DNA of 64,000 nucleotides from Patellaria atrata CBS 101060. Lineage: Eukaryota; Ascomycota; Dothideomycetes; Patellariales; Patellariaceae. The notes under the pieces are model-generated. The model did no database searches. It was not told where the DNA came from and saw only the letters and a list, made by a program, of their open reading frames with translations. Every line of letters starts with the position of its first letter. Within the stretch, counting starts at the first letter, position 1. Made by a program: the position numbers and the translations under genes. Shown here piece after piece: positions 12,523-23,897 of this stretch. The DNA lies in the NCBI GenBank assembly GCA_010093705.1, contig MU006093.1, forward strand, positions 1,296,849 through 1,360,848, read 5' to 3'.

Positions 12523-13981
12523 GTGTGGGGTATAAAAGAGGTATTAGTACCGCAAGGCTGCGCATGGGAAGTAATGGAGGAAGCTATAGGACTGTGCTGA
12601 TCAGTGGAAAAGCGAAAAGTGTATGTGTTATGTTCTGCAACTGAGTTCATGTGCGCATCGAAACGCGCAATAATTCGGAAGTGTGGTTTATTGTGTTTTT
12701 GACGGATGGTTAGAAAAGCAGATATGATGGTGAATTTTAGGATTTCTATATTGTTCAACCAGAAAATACGATGAGAAGGGAAATTTCTTACAGCAAGGGG
12801 GAAAGTGATCTGACTATCTCACAAAGGAGCACAATACTTTTATGACAACTTCAAATGCTAATCGTTTGGTTTTAAAAGAACAACCGCAAAAGGAGCGAGA
12901 ACTGGGATCAATACCTTGTTGTCTATTTTCTGGTAGATTGAAGCATTTTCTGAAGCAATTACCTCGAAAATGTGCCAATCGAAGAAGAAAACATACGATC
13001 CTCTGGTCAAATTTCGAAGAACTATGAAGTGTTTGATGGATACTGAAATGGGAGATCTTGCTAAAGCATTACGACTTTGACTACTATAAGTAGATATAAA
13101 ACCTCACCTAATATCGGACACTAAAACCGTCTTTCAGTCAGCTTTTTCAAAAGTCTTCATCAAAAAGGTCCACGCACAGTCCCACATCCCTCACTAAGAT
13201 TTTTACTATAAATTCTGCAATCGGTATCATAACTCTCCTAAGTCGAACCTGGGAACCAACTAAACAATGATGACACTCGAGAATCTCGTCTCCGAAAGTT
13301 CATTTACATCGCCTTTAGTCTCCTCATAAACATGGTCACTATCTTAGCCCTTCTCTTAGTGGGCGTTCCTCTGAACTTCCATTTGAGGCGCGTATTCAAT
13401 ATCAAAAGATTTTACCCTCTCGGTCCATGGCTCATTAGTTGATGAATTAGTATGACGGAGAATGGAGTTTGAGCGCGGAGATACACTTATCTATTCCAAA
13501 GTTATATAACGATAAATCCTTGGGTAGAATCATGTCTAGCCATGAAAGGGCGACATGGAATTAGGATGAGGTGTAGTCGTCAGGACAACAATACCTAACC
13601 GAACCTTTTATTTACTATTGTAATTTACGGGTGTAGGTAGTGGGTCAATCTTGGCAGACCCAGTCATGATGGGTCCCAATTACTCCCAAAAGGGATACCA
13701 AACAAAGAAATCCTCCTATTTACCTTTCTTCTGCCTCTCCGCATAATTCTGCGCCTTATGGTCGCAATAAATCACAGGATTATCAATCTTTGAGTTCGGC
13801 CTGAATAAATCAGCGTAAGTGTTCTCTAAACCCCGCCAATAGCTAATTCCACACGTTTCGAAACCACGCTACCTCCTTGAAATCAAATGCAAGCATAACA
13901 CACAACAACACCTTTTCCTGAAATCCCTACAACATCTGAGAGACGGGTCATCTACAACACAAGACTGATAAATCTACAGCC
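12523..13981. other. Intergenic stretch with a second small hydrophobic frame
   Basis: No firm gene. Around 13291-13443 (+) an open frame encodes a KFIYIAFSLLINMVTILALL-like membrane segment followed by FHLRRVFN and ends at a stop near 13443. It has no clear upstream ATG in frame before the internal Met of NMVTIL. It resembles the membrane segment of the 12190 ORF and could be a paralogous relic. The last 200 bp are the upstream region of the 13982 gene. Confidence 0.35.
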
Positions 13982-15904
13982 ATGTCATCAGGGACGCCTA
14001 GCGGTGGTGTTCGCAACCTTCGAGCCATGTTCGAAAATCCAGACGCGAGCTCCTCTTCCCCTGAACCCCGCGGTAGGTCTCCTGTTGGGAGTGTGACAAG
14101 CAATGGCACCGCAGGAGAACAACGACCGACGCCAAAGATCCGAGCAAGCTTCGTGCCCGTCGAACCGCATCCTCACCTCGAGCTAGGAACAACGAAGGGG
14201 ATCCCTGAAGGGGTCAACAGCCCATCTGCACAGAGGAGAGAGAGCTTTAGTGTCTCTGATGATAGTCCCGCGGCCGATTTGAGAAAGACAATATCAAAAG
14301 AGGCAAATGAGCGGAAGGAGAGCAATGCTGTAGCTGAGGCAATACCAGAGCAAGCGATCGAGAAAACCCCCGCAGTGTCGCGGTCACCGAAGCTCAGTAG
14401 GCAGCCAACGGAGGAAAATGCTGGCTCTATACTGAAAACCCTGGGCATACCAACGAAGGAAAAGCTCAGTGCGGACCCAGACAAACCTACAGCAGTAGAG
14501 GAGTCACCAGTGAGTATGAAGCCTTCAGATTCAACGAATAAGGAGGCTATTTCTGGCGGTGCTGCTCTTCCTCCGCCAGCAGAGTCAATACCTCCAATTC
14601 ATGACTCCAGTGCGGCAAAACTATCTTCGGACTCTTCTCAGCCTCCCGCTAAGACAACCGCGAAGAAGACTACGACGTCGACTACCCCAGGGGCTACGAA
14701 AACAAATGGAGTTACCAAGAAACCGGCTGCATTGGCAGTGGCCAAAGATAGTTCGGGGATTAAACCCGCATCTCGGAGCCCCAGGTCTCCCCTGCCCAAG
14801 ACTCCAACAACGCCCAATGCTAGTTCGCCTGCCAAAACAACAACGAAGCCCTCCCCAGCACCAAAGCCAGCGTCAAAAGCTCCTACTACCGGGCCTGGCA
14901 AAACATCATTACGGGCATCAACCTCAACCACTGCTACGGCATTGTCTACAGCTCCTAAAGCACAAACTGTGCCCAAGGCCCCTACACAACCTAAAGTAAC
15001 TACACAAGTACAACCTAAAGCAACTATACAAGCACAACCTAAAGCTTCCACAACATCCGCAACGAAGCCAACAAAGACATCCCCCACAACCCGCTCTCGT
15101 ACCAAATCTCCCACGAAGCCAATCAAACTTCCCTCCCATCTCGTCGCGCCAACGGCCTCTTCCACAGCAAAGCACGATGTTGCCCCCCCGGCAAAGAGCA
15201 CAACCCTGGGCCGCAAACCCTCGACCATCACCCAGCCCGCCGCATCTTCGAAGTCCTCACGGCCATCACTTGGTCCTCCCCCTCAGCCAAAGAAGCAGCC
15301 AGAACGTTCGGAGTCGCGCGCAAGTGCCACTAGTGCCGCACCAGCAAGCTTCTTAGAGCGCATGATGCGTCCCACGGCGAGCAGCTCGCAGAAGACACAT
15401 GATAAGGTAGAGGTCAAGAGTCCACCGCGCAGGACCGCGAGTACGAAAGCTTCTGGGAAGAACAGGCCGAGTGGTGTCGGTACAGTTGAGAAGGCGAAGG
15501 AGCAAGTGAGTAAGGCCGGTGCTAAGGTGAAGACTATTGCCAAGTCTACTGGGTTGAGTTCGGGACAGGAGGAAAAGAGCAGTGAAGAGCTGGCAGACAT
15601 GAACGGCGCTATACAGGAGAAGGGGAATGGGGTTGAAGCCGCAGATGTCGCCGCTGGTGCAAATGTACAGGATACTGCACCGAGTACAGATAAAACCATC
15701 GATACTCCGGCTGCGGAACCAGCTGCGAAGGATGAGCATACCATCGCCGAGACCCCTGGAGTGGCTCCTGCGGCTGACAGCCCAGTCATGGACGCGAAAC
15801 AGGTAGATGTAGAGCAACCAACGCCGCAGCATCATCAGCTCCAGCCCGAGGAAGAGCAGAACTTGACTCAGACACCGGAGTTCGAGGGTGGGGTCATCCG
15901 ATAA
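13982..15904 (+). CDS. Long intrinsically disordered Pro/Ser/Thr/Ala/Lys-rich protein
   Basis: An uninterrupted 640-codon frame, start ATG at 13982 with good context (gccATGtc). The N-terminus carries two short conserved-looking motifs, GGVRNLRAMFEN and PKIRASFVPVEP. The rest is low-complexity: residues about 190-440 are almost only Pro, Ser, Thr, Ala, Lys with runs such as KTTAKKTTTST and imperfect QPKAT repeats (TQVQPKATIQAQPKAST); the C-terminus turns acidic. Such basic Pro/Ser/Thr regions bind acidic surfaces such as microtubules or actin in other proteins, but nothing proves that here. Homologues occur widely in filamentous ascomycetes under uninformative names. No signal peptide, membrane segment or folded domain seen. 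Function unknown. Confidence 0.75.
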   Translation: MSSGTPSGGVRNLRAMFENPDASSSSPEPRGRSPVGSVTSNGTAGEQRPTPKIRASFVPVEPHPHLELGTTKGIPEGVNSPSAQRRESFSVSDDSPAADLRKTISKEANERKESNAVAEAIPEQAIEKTPAVSRSPKLSRQPTEENAGSILKTLGIPTKEKLSADPDKPTAVEESPVSMKPSDSTNKEAISGGAALPPPAESIPPIHDSSAAKLSSDSSQPPAKTTAKKTTTSTTPGATKTNGVTKKPAALAVAKDSSGIKPASRSPRSPLPKTPTTPNASSPAKTTTKPSPAPKPASKAPTTGPGKTSLRASTSTTATALSTAPKAQTVPKAPTQPKVTTQVQPKATIQAQPKASTTSATKPTKTSPTTRSRTKSPTKPIKLPSHLVAPTASSTAKHDVAPPAKSTTLGRKPSTITQPAASSKSSRPSLGPPPQPKKQPERSESRASATSAAPASFLERMMRPTASSSQKTHDKVEVKSPPRRTASTKASGKNRPSGVGTVEKAKEQVSKAGAKVKTIAKSTGLSSGQEEKSSEELADMNGAIQEKGNGVEAADVAAGANVQDTAPSTDKTIDTPAAEPAAKDEHTIAETPGVAPAADSPVMDAKQVDVEQPTPQHHQLQPEEEQNLTQTPEFEGGVIR

Positions 15905-16920
15905 AAGATCATGTGCGTCTGTAGAAATTCCCTTCGGTTCTCGGTTCCTGTCTTCACCCATTCCCCACTCCATTGCTTGTAGATTGCGTTTATTTTAGCT
16001 TAGCGTGTTGATGCATTTTAAGGGGTTGGGGGTTTGACAGCTTTGGGTGTTTGGATGGTTCGCTGTGGAGGAAGTGGGAGAGGCGAGGGGATGTTTTGGA
16101 CTAAGATTGCAGACGACTATATTTGGTTCTGGTTTGATATCTGTAGAGAATTACTTTAGACAATATAGCGCTCTTGGATCTTCGGCATCCCCCATTTGAC
16201 ATCAACTCCATCTTTTGTTTTCTCAATGAAAAATCTCTGTGCTTGCAAGCTGAGAATGTACCCCTGAGCCGCTGTTTCTGCGTACACGAGGACCCCATTA
16301 TCAATACCTTAAGGAAGGCATGATCCCAGATGAATGAGGAGGCAATCGCGGCTGCGGTGGTAATCGGACGGTTAGAGTAGTCGCGAGCCGAGCCGAGCCG
16401 AGCCGAAATCCCGTCCAATCTTCGTATTACAGTGCTGGATACGGTAATGGAATCGGATATGAGGTGTGATCTTGGATATTCATTAGTTTCCTTTCCCCTT
16501 TCCACACTCTCCACCGTCGACACCTCAATGACTTTCCTGAGACTTTTCTGGGAAAGGGATTGTACGGGCTTTGGGCCCGCTACGAAATAGTACAGTCTCA
16601 AAGCAAGACATGGGCCAGCGTACTGGACAGTGCCTGTAAGTGCCATGGACGAAGGATTGGGGAGGACACATTCGACAGAAGCAAAGGAAAAATGGTAGGA
16701 TATTTATTCCTCTATAGTATTCTTCGTTACGGTGATATAAAGAGGGTGAGTAGGAAAAAAAAAAAAAGGAAATCTACCGTAATCCCCCTCACATACCCCA
16801 AGCGTACTGTACCAGCCTTTAGAAAACGCGATTAGTATAGATATCTAGTACACAAGGAGACTACTTTTCCTCTTGTTACCTATACTAATGATGACCCTTT
16901 GACCAAGAATACTCCAAGGT
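15905..16920. other. Convergent 3' intergenic region
   Basis: Lies between the ends of the disordered-protein gene and the PAL gene, so it holds two 3' UTRs. It contains the GAGCC pentamer repeat at 16385-16405 and a 12-A run near 16757. A 181-codon minus-strand frame (16101-16646) crosses the repeat and matches no family; not accepted as a gene. Confidence 0.5.
16385..16405. repeat. (GAGCC)4 short tandem repeat
   Basis: Four perfect copies of GAGCC plus one base, in the intergenic region downstream of two convergent genes. A plain microsatellite. Confidence 0.9.
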
Positions 16921-19567
16921 TCAAGCGACACCGTTGACCATGCTCTCTCCGCTGACCTTGCTCTCTTTGTTGACCTTACTCTCTCCTTTGACGGTTGCTA
17001 TCCTCTCGGTAGTGTTGCTCTCACCGTTGACAGTTCCGTTAACCTTCCCCTTAGCATTGCCTTTCTCAGCTTCCCTCACGGCACCAACAACACCCTTCAT
17101 AACCCTCCCGTCTCTGATGGTTTCATATATGATCGAGATCCAGCGTCCAATCGTCTTCCTCTTCTCTGCCTCTACACTGGCCTGCTCGCCCTCTCGGAGA
17201 GCGTAGGCGGGATGCTCCACAAGTCCTCGATGAAATGGTACACCTAGTTCTACGCGGACGAAGGTGTAGAGCGCGCGTGAGGCGCGTCCGAGGTATGTTG
17301 GCGTGATCGTGGTGTGGGTTTGGAAAAGGGAGGCGCGGGTGGTGGTGTACGCCTCGTTGAGCAGGGCCGCGAGATCCCGTTGGAAAGTGTGAACCTGAGA
17401 GAAACTGAACGGTGGCGGATCCCGCAACAACAACTCTGAATCAGCGAAGAGAGCCGTCTTCGCGGCCTCAGCGGTAAGAGACGCCCGATCGATAAGGTCG
17501 TGCGTTGTCGTCCCATCCCAGGCTCCAGTGAGAGCGTTCCATACACGGATAGTCGTCCTGGAGATATCTTCCTCTGAGCAGGTGGTTAGAAGTTTTAAGA
17601 ATAATGGGGAAAGCTCGCGCCGAACACGTTTGAAAAACTCCTGTTGCAGCACACGGAGGTCGAGAGCCTGGCAAAGACAGAAGAGATACGCCGCACTCAT
17701 GAGGCTGAGGACCTCGACGGCTTGCATAGTGTAACGTGCGGAGAGCAGCGCGAGCGAGTTCAGTGCCTGGTTGTGCATTTCTGCGCTTTGAACGTGAGAA
17801 GTTACCGGGTTGGCGAGAAACGCAAGCTCAGACATATATGCGGCCAGGTTTATCTCAACGCCCTTGCAAGTGAAGCTGAGACTGGGGTCGTCAGCGGCAA
17901 GGCTTGCGGGTAGGCCTTTATTCATCATCGGGTTGATGATCTCGGTGCCTTGAGCGAAGAGCATCTTACCAATCATTTGGATAACAAGACGGCTCTTTTC
18001 CATAGCGGAGCTAACAGATACGGCTTGGAAGTTACCACCATGGTGAATAAGGTCATTAGGGATGTCTATAAGAGGGTTATCCGTCGTAGAGTTCAGCTCG
18101 ACGGTCAGTTGTTCCGTAGCCAGCATCAGGTCCTCTAGCTGCGGGCCGATCCATTGTGATGCGGTACGAAGAGCGTATCTATCTTGTGCAAGACCAATGG
18201 TGGGCTTGTCGTCATCTTCATCCTGGAAACCATGGGCAAGCTTTGATCCGGAGAGAAATCCATAGATGTTGGCAGCACTCTCAATCTGGCCTCTGTGGGG
18301 TCGTACGGCGGAAAGGAACTGATTGAAGGAGTGTGCCGATGCGCAAAGGGCTTCTACGCACATACTAGTTAAGGCCTGGGAGAGTAAGGCGAGCTGATTT
18401 GTTTCATGCAGAGCTATTGATGCAATCGATGCTGAAGTTGCAGTACCATTGATCAGACCCAGTCCTTCTTTCGCACTCAGAGATATTGGTTCGAGATTTG
18501 CCAGTTTCAATGCTTCTGGAGCGCTGATGATCTTGAAGCCGTGTTTCTTTCCTGAATGTACGAAAATATCCGGGTTACCTTCAAGAAGGTTGGCAATATA
18601 AGACAAAGGCGACAAATCTCCAGAGGCGGAAATGCTTCCCCTGAGAGGTGTGACCGGAGTAAGGTCATGCTTTAGCAAGGTCAATATCCCCTCAATAATT
18701 GGAAGGGAGACAGCTGAATGGCCTTTGATGATGCTGTTAACTCGCGTTAACATGGTACCACGAACCCAAGAGGGCTCCATGGAATGAGTTCCGATTCCAA
18801 ATTCAAGTCCATCATGACCTTCTTGCACGGAGCGACCGATGTCTCTCGACGTTAGAATACCAACAGATTGATGTTGTGTCAAAGCCTGTTGCAGTGCTGG
18901 ATGGTCACTAGTCCGTGAGTCCGCACTACCACCAAAGCCGGTATTTACGCCTAATATTGTCAGCTATATCCCATCATTAAGGGACGTATAACTGAAAGTG
19001 TTTGTCATCATCCCTTATCGGGGTTCTTGCATGCAGAGGGAACTACAAGCCGAGGTATATATAATCGCTTACCATAAATTTGGCGATGTTCATCCAAATG
19101 ACGTCTCAAAGTAAGTATGCTATCGTTCACTCGTTGTACGATTGCCGGATCCGTGTCTAAGGTTGCTATAGATCCGTATCTTAATATCCCAGTTAGTCTT
19201 TGACTTATCGAATAAGGTGCAGTGTCCCGGGGCATCGTTGCACCAAAACGTGCGCGTTTTCCACAACGCCTTCTTGGAGTAGCAGCTCCGACGGTGTTGT
19301 ATACACTTCAGGTGGTGTCACTTACTTGGCAACCGCCACCAGCTTCCAGATACTGAGTGATTCCCCATCCAGAGTGATAGCTTCGCCGGCGTCATGAACG
19401 TCCAATGCTTCCCAAGCCTGGCATGTCATCTGGGCATGTTCGTTGATAGACCGTATAGGATTCGATTTCTCATAGAACGAGGGTGATGGCTGTCGTGTTA
19501 TTGGAGGAGTAGGGTCCGACGTAGCTCCCATCAACGGCGGTAGCCGTACCTCTTCTCCTGAAGTCAT
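16921..19567 (-). CDS. PAL: Phenylalanine ammonia-lyase (PAL/TAL type)
   Basis: Three exons, 19326-19567, 19073-19179 and 16921-18950, with introns of 146 and 122 nt, give 792 residues. The enzyme deaminates L-phenylalanine (often also tyrosine) to cinnamate. Diagnostic parts: YGVNTGFGGSADSRT (about 117-130, catalytic Tyr), the MIO-forming Ala-Ser-Gly in GSISASGDLSPLSYI (about 225-227), NGTATSASIA, QDRYALRTASQW and NSTTDNPLID. The selectivity pair is His-Gln (TQHQS, about 143-144), as in fungal enzymes that also accept Tyr. It is longer than usual because of a C-terminal tail with degenerate VNGES/KVSGES repeats. Intron 1 ends after a perfect GACTAAC branch point. The FAD-linked oxidase is 1 kb upstream on the same strand. 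Confidence 0.93.
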
Positions 19568-20581
19568 GATAAAGGAATGTAGCGATTGAGATTTATATAT
19601 CCGACAGAATTGAGAAATGAGAAATTTTTATAATTGGAGGAGGATGCCGATAGTGGATTGGTGTCGGTAAAGAACTGCTTATGAAAGAATCTGCTGACCC
19701 TAAACTGAAGAATTTGAGAATGCAGATTGACATGAAACGGTGAATGACTGAGAGAACGCTGGAGGTTTATATGTACACTGAGTGTCACAATATCACCACC
19801 GCATAGAGGTTCTTGCGGAGTTAAAAACCATATACCGCCCACTCTAGAACAGTCTTATTTGCGCATCGTGCGTCACAACGTGAAACGAAGAGGGCCAGCT
19901 TATCGAATGTAAGCCATTGAAATGTTTGTGTCTTCGACTGCTAGCAGTTGCTAAAAGACTAATAAGGAAGACTTGAGGAGCAAGAACGGAAAGGGATTCC
20001 ATCTGGTTATGGATTTGGAGGTACACGAAGTTTTGTAGGACTCGGACGGGACTATCCCATCTTGGCATTCCACCAGATACGCCAGAGGTCTCCCCTCCAA
20101 ACTGTGCGACACATTATCGACCGAAGTATATGGTTCATGGAGACGTTGGCGTTGCTCTGTGACAGCTGTGTAGACGCTGTTGTAGAGAATACGGTGAGGC
20201 CGTTTCAGGTTTGTGGACGTGAGGCTTTGTAGGACCATATGGGCTGGAAAGAAGATGCGGAGGGGTAGTAGCAGCCCTACAAAACTTCTCCGTTAAAAAA
20301 GAAGTAGATCGATGGCTTGTGCGTGTACCCGGCCTTTGTAACTCATTGCCCTGATGAGATCGATCCTAGTCTGAGATCTCATATGCAACTACACCGATAT
20401 GCACATGCAGTGTTACCTCCAAAGCTTACCTTGGACGTAGCTCTAGGATAACATGTCGTTAGATTACCTTTCTCTCTGTAATTTTAAAATGGCCCTCTAC
20501 AATACTCTACTGACGCTGTGAGAGCACTACTAGAGATTATGATTTCTGAATCATACTTTTATATAACAAGATGTGAGCCGC
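19568..20581. other. PAL upstream region
   Basis: About 1 kb between the PAL start and the 3' end of the FAD oxidase, both on the minus strand. Three short minus-strand frames (19564-19842, 19844-20068, 19951-20238) overlap in different frames, have no recognisable family and no joining introns I could support. A decayed gene cannot be excluded. Confidence 0.45.
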
Positions 20582-22186
20582 TCAAAGCTTGAAACCTGCT
20601 GTCTGGTCTCGGAAAAAACCATTGGGATCATACTGATCGCGGACTTGTCTCGCGAAGCCGGCTGTTCTCAACCTCCCGAAATAGTCCTGCCTGAAGTACG
20701 CATCGTTCATGAAGAGCGGAAGGTAAGCTTCTGGCAACTTCCCTTGGGCCTGGAACGCTTCCACGCGCTGTTTCATCCCGTTATACACTCGCTGCACAGC
20801 ATCATCAACCCTCGGAGTGTCTATATCGAGGAGATATGAATAGTTAAAATCAATCATGAAGAGGTCAACATCATCATCCAGATCAAGAAGATCGCCACCT
20901 TTAGCTTTCGCTATAGCCGCCATCTTCTTTGGAATCGGTTGGAAGGCCATTGCGCCAATTAAGCCTCCTACAGTGGCGATCGAATCGGTCGTGCTCATCC
21001 AATGATTAAAGATTGAATTCATAACTTCCTCCCCGTTGGATAAGCTGGGCACTGGCATGGTTTCCGTAAACATCTCATAGATTTGGCCTCTAAGCACGAA
21101 CACTTGCGTCGTCTTGATGTAATCCCGATATTCGGTGGTCCTGGCCGTAACTGTAACAGGGCCGATGCTCGTGAACCTATCGAAGATTCCTGGTGGAGGA
21201 GTAGGTCCATCATAGAATACAAATAATACCCAAATGTCGACAATACCAGCCACAGTAGTTTCCGCAGTAGCAATGATCGCGGCCTTATCATCATCGTAAT
21301 TCTCCGCGAAGTCCCGGACAGCTTTGAGGATCTTAGGCGTCTTATCGCCTGTGAATATCATCTCTCCCGCCCAAACCTGCAGCGATAAGTACGTGTTCAG
21401 TTCGATCTTCGGGCTCTCAAAAAACTTACCTTTCCTTGCGGATGTGCCTCGACTGTATAAGCTGTCACAATACCATAATTGTTCCCACCTCCCTTTAAGG
21501 CTTTGTAAAGATCGGGATGCGAGTTTGCTGATGCTGTGACAATAGAACCGTCTGCGAGGACGACCTCAAACTCGACGACATTGTTCATAGCCCAACCATA
21601 TTGGCTGCTCAGAAATCCAAGACCACCTAAGCAACGTTAGTACAAAAAGCTTTCAGCTTCAATCAGGTTTCCTCGGACCTCCTAACATATAACCACCAAC
21701 GCCAACATTTCCGATTCTGCCTCCGACCACAGTAACACCTGTACCATAGAGTGCATCAGAAACGTTCTCCCACCTATTGCCAGGTCCGATCTTCACAGTT
21801 TGAGTGGCGCTGTTATAGGTTACTTGGTTTAGCTTCTTGAGCGAGATGAGAGGGCCACCCGTGATGCTTGAAAAGCCGACGTTGGGACTATGGCCACCAG
21901 ATTTGATTGCAAAACTCTCGTTGTACAGTGCAAGTGACTTAACAATGGCAGCAACCTCTCGTGCAGAGTCGGGGAATATGATGCATTTTGGTTTCTGGGC
22001 AGAGCATTGCCTGGACCAATACTGAGTTTGGTCAACTTTGTAAGAGAGAGCTAGAGGATAGAAGACATCTGAGCCTGGAATCTTCGCCAAAGTGGAACAA
22101 GTATCAGAGAAGACTGGAACAGTGAAGAATGAAGATAAAAGAAGGACGATGAGTTGGAATTGGCGGACCGCCATCTTCATAGCCAC
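20582..22186 (-). CDS. Secreted FAD-linked oxidase (berberine-bridge-enzyme-like, PCMH FAD-binding)
   Basis: Three exons, 21679-22186, 21430-21626 and 20582-21376, with 52- and 53-nt introns, give 499 residues. It starts with a signal peptide (QLIVLLLSSFFTVPVFS). The FAD-binding domain shows KPKCIIFPDSAREVAAIV, SGGHSPN (His for covalent FAD), GPGNRWENV, GGRIGNVGVGGYMLGGG and KGGGNNYGIVT. The C-terminus has the BBE-type NDAYFRQDYFG and YDPNGFFRDQT. The second flavin-binding Cys of bicovalent BBE enzymes is absent in the GRIGNVGVGG loop, so FAD is probably attached only through His. These secreted oxidases act on sugars or secondary metabolites; the substrate is unknown. Position upstream of PAL may be coincidence. 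Two further in-frame Met codons follow within six residues of the chosen start. Confidence 0.9.
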
Positions 22187-23897
22187 AAATGATTGATTGG
22201 AGCTGGCTGTCTACTCGAAAGATCAACATCTCAGTCGAGGTGAGGGCAACACGTCCTTTTGTAACTTTGGGTATGAGCAAAGACAAGCAAACCTGGAGAT
22301 ACCTTATGCGTTTTCCCTTACCTCAGGAATGCCGGGATATCGGCAGGATCCATTCCCGTAACCTAGTACAGTACGTTGACGTACGTGTATCCCTAGTCAA
22401 GGGCAAAAACCACGCGACTGTTCTTCGTATCAGCATGCCCAGGTGCTAGTTCTAGTAGGCTCTAAAAAGCGATTATGCACGCAGTATTGCCCGAGCGGGA
22501 GCAATAATCTTATGCGCTCCTTCATCATCTAGAGCCGGATCATGGGGACATAAAAAGTGAGTCTAGTGAGAGGGCGATGGTTGTTATAGGGAAGCAAGCA
22601 TGGCGTTTTTCCAAGAATGCAAGCTAAAAGACCAGGTAGACAAGGGATCAGGGGACTAAGACCTTTAAAATTCATTCTGTTAAGGCAGGTTTACTATATA
22701 TGGACAGTAGCGACAGGGAGTGTGATATATTCAAGCTAAACGAACACCGGCGAATATCCTCATTTCCCGGGTAATGATAGTCTTTTGCACGTTGTGCATG
22801 TACAATTGCGCATCCCGTAAGGATTGTGTCCAGGTACAAGCTTTTGGCTTAATAAGAAGCTGTGATGATGAGCATCATAGACAATCTTAAGAATATTGAT
22901 TCCGTTTGATACTTTACAGTATCATGTGAAAGTTCAAAAATACATATTGTTGGATGGAGTGAGGTTGAGATAAGTGATAAACGTTTCGGGCTCAGGGGTC
23001 GGGTCGACTTGCCTATGAGTGCATTTGGACTTGCTCACCTCCATTAGTATCACCTTAGCCACCCCCCCCCCCTTAGGCCCCCTTAGCACCCCCAAGGCCC
23101 CTTGGTCTCTTCATAATGTTGGTTCGGTAGCCTCGGCTGCCAACTTACCGGAGTGGGATGACGGGATCCCCTGAATTCTGATCAAAATTCGCTCGCGGCG
23201 CATCCCGCAAACCCACGCTATTCTTGAGTTTTACGAATTTCGATAAAACTAATAATTCAGCCAATGTTTGTAGGCCAAACTAACAAACAAGAGATTATAT
23301 CCATTTAAAGCGCTCCTCTTCTTGTGAGTTGTAACTCTCGTCTGAACTCATCAGTGAACTGCCGATCCAGTTGGAGATGTTCGATTCGTGAACTGCAACA
23401 CTGAAGTATATAACCACAGGGCCATGACTCAGGCCCTCTTTTTCCAGACGAGGAACCTCCAAGGGCAAGACGACGAGCTTCACGTCATCCGAGATATGCA
23501 CTTCAGTTCTCAACCTTCTCCCCTCCTTTCGTCTTCTACATCTTTAGGTCGCTGTACGCATAACCCCGTATGTTTAAAATCATTTCGTACTGTACAAGAT
23601 CTCGCCACTCCATGTTTCTCAGTTAGAGGCCGTCAAGATCATAATGGTATATCAAGTTAGGGAATATTCTGTTGAGAACAAAAGTATCAGAAAAGCCACA
23701 GTTTTCGCCTTGTTTCTCATAGAATAGCATTTTCAAATCAGCACTGATTCCTTGTCTGTACTGTACAGTACGACACTATCAACTCTATACTATAACCTGA
23801 CCCAGTCAATATATAGTCAAGACCTCGACACCATCCAGACTTATACACACTACTATATCCAGGATATAAGTTACACTTGGTTAGACCCAGATGGCGC
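22187..23897. other. Intergenic stretch with no firm gene
   Basis: About 1.7 kb. It has a C-rich patch at 23050-23110 and a GTAC-rich palindromic string near 23757-23772. A minus-strand frame at 23295-23513 encodes a 72-residue peptide with KLVVLPLEVPRLEKEG; it looks protein-like but has no family match and no clear start exon, so it is left unannotated. Confidence 0.4.
23061..23072. repeat. Poly-C run in a C-rich patch
   Basis: Twelve consecutive C bases followed by repeated CCTTAG/CCAAGG words to about 23105. The base composition differs clearly from the AT-richer flanks. Confidence 0.8.

Noticed and set aside
14638-15231. 197-codon minus-strand open frame
   Set aside because: Antisense of the Thr/Pro/Ala-rich segment of the disordered protein; Val/Gly/Ala-rich by base composition only.
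16101-16646. 181-codon minus-strand frame
   Set aside because: Crosses the GAGCC repeat, lies between convergent genes, has no recognisable domain and no homologue I can recall.
19564-20238. Three overlapping minus-strand frames upstream of PAL
   Set aside because: They lie in different frames, cannot be joined by clear introns and show no domain.
23050-23110. CCTTAG/CCC words suggesting telomere-like repeat
   Set aside because: The unit is not a fungal telomere repeat (CCCTAA) and is irregular; treated as a C-rich patch.
23295-23513. 72-codon minus-strand frame with KLVVLPLEVPRLEKEG
   Set aside because: Looks somewhat protein-like, but no start exon, splice partner or family could be supported.
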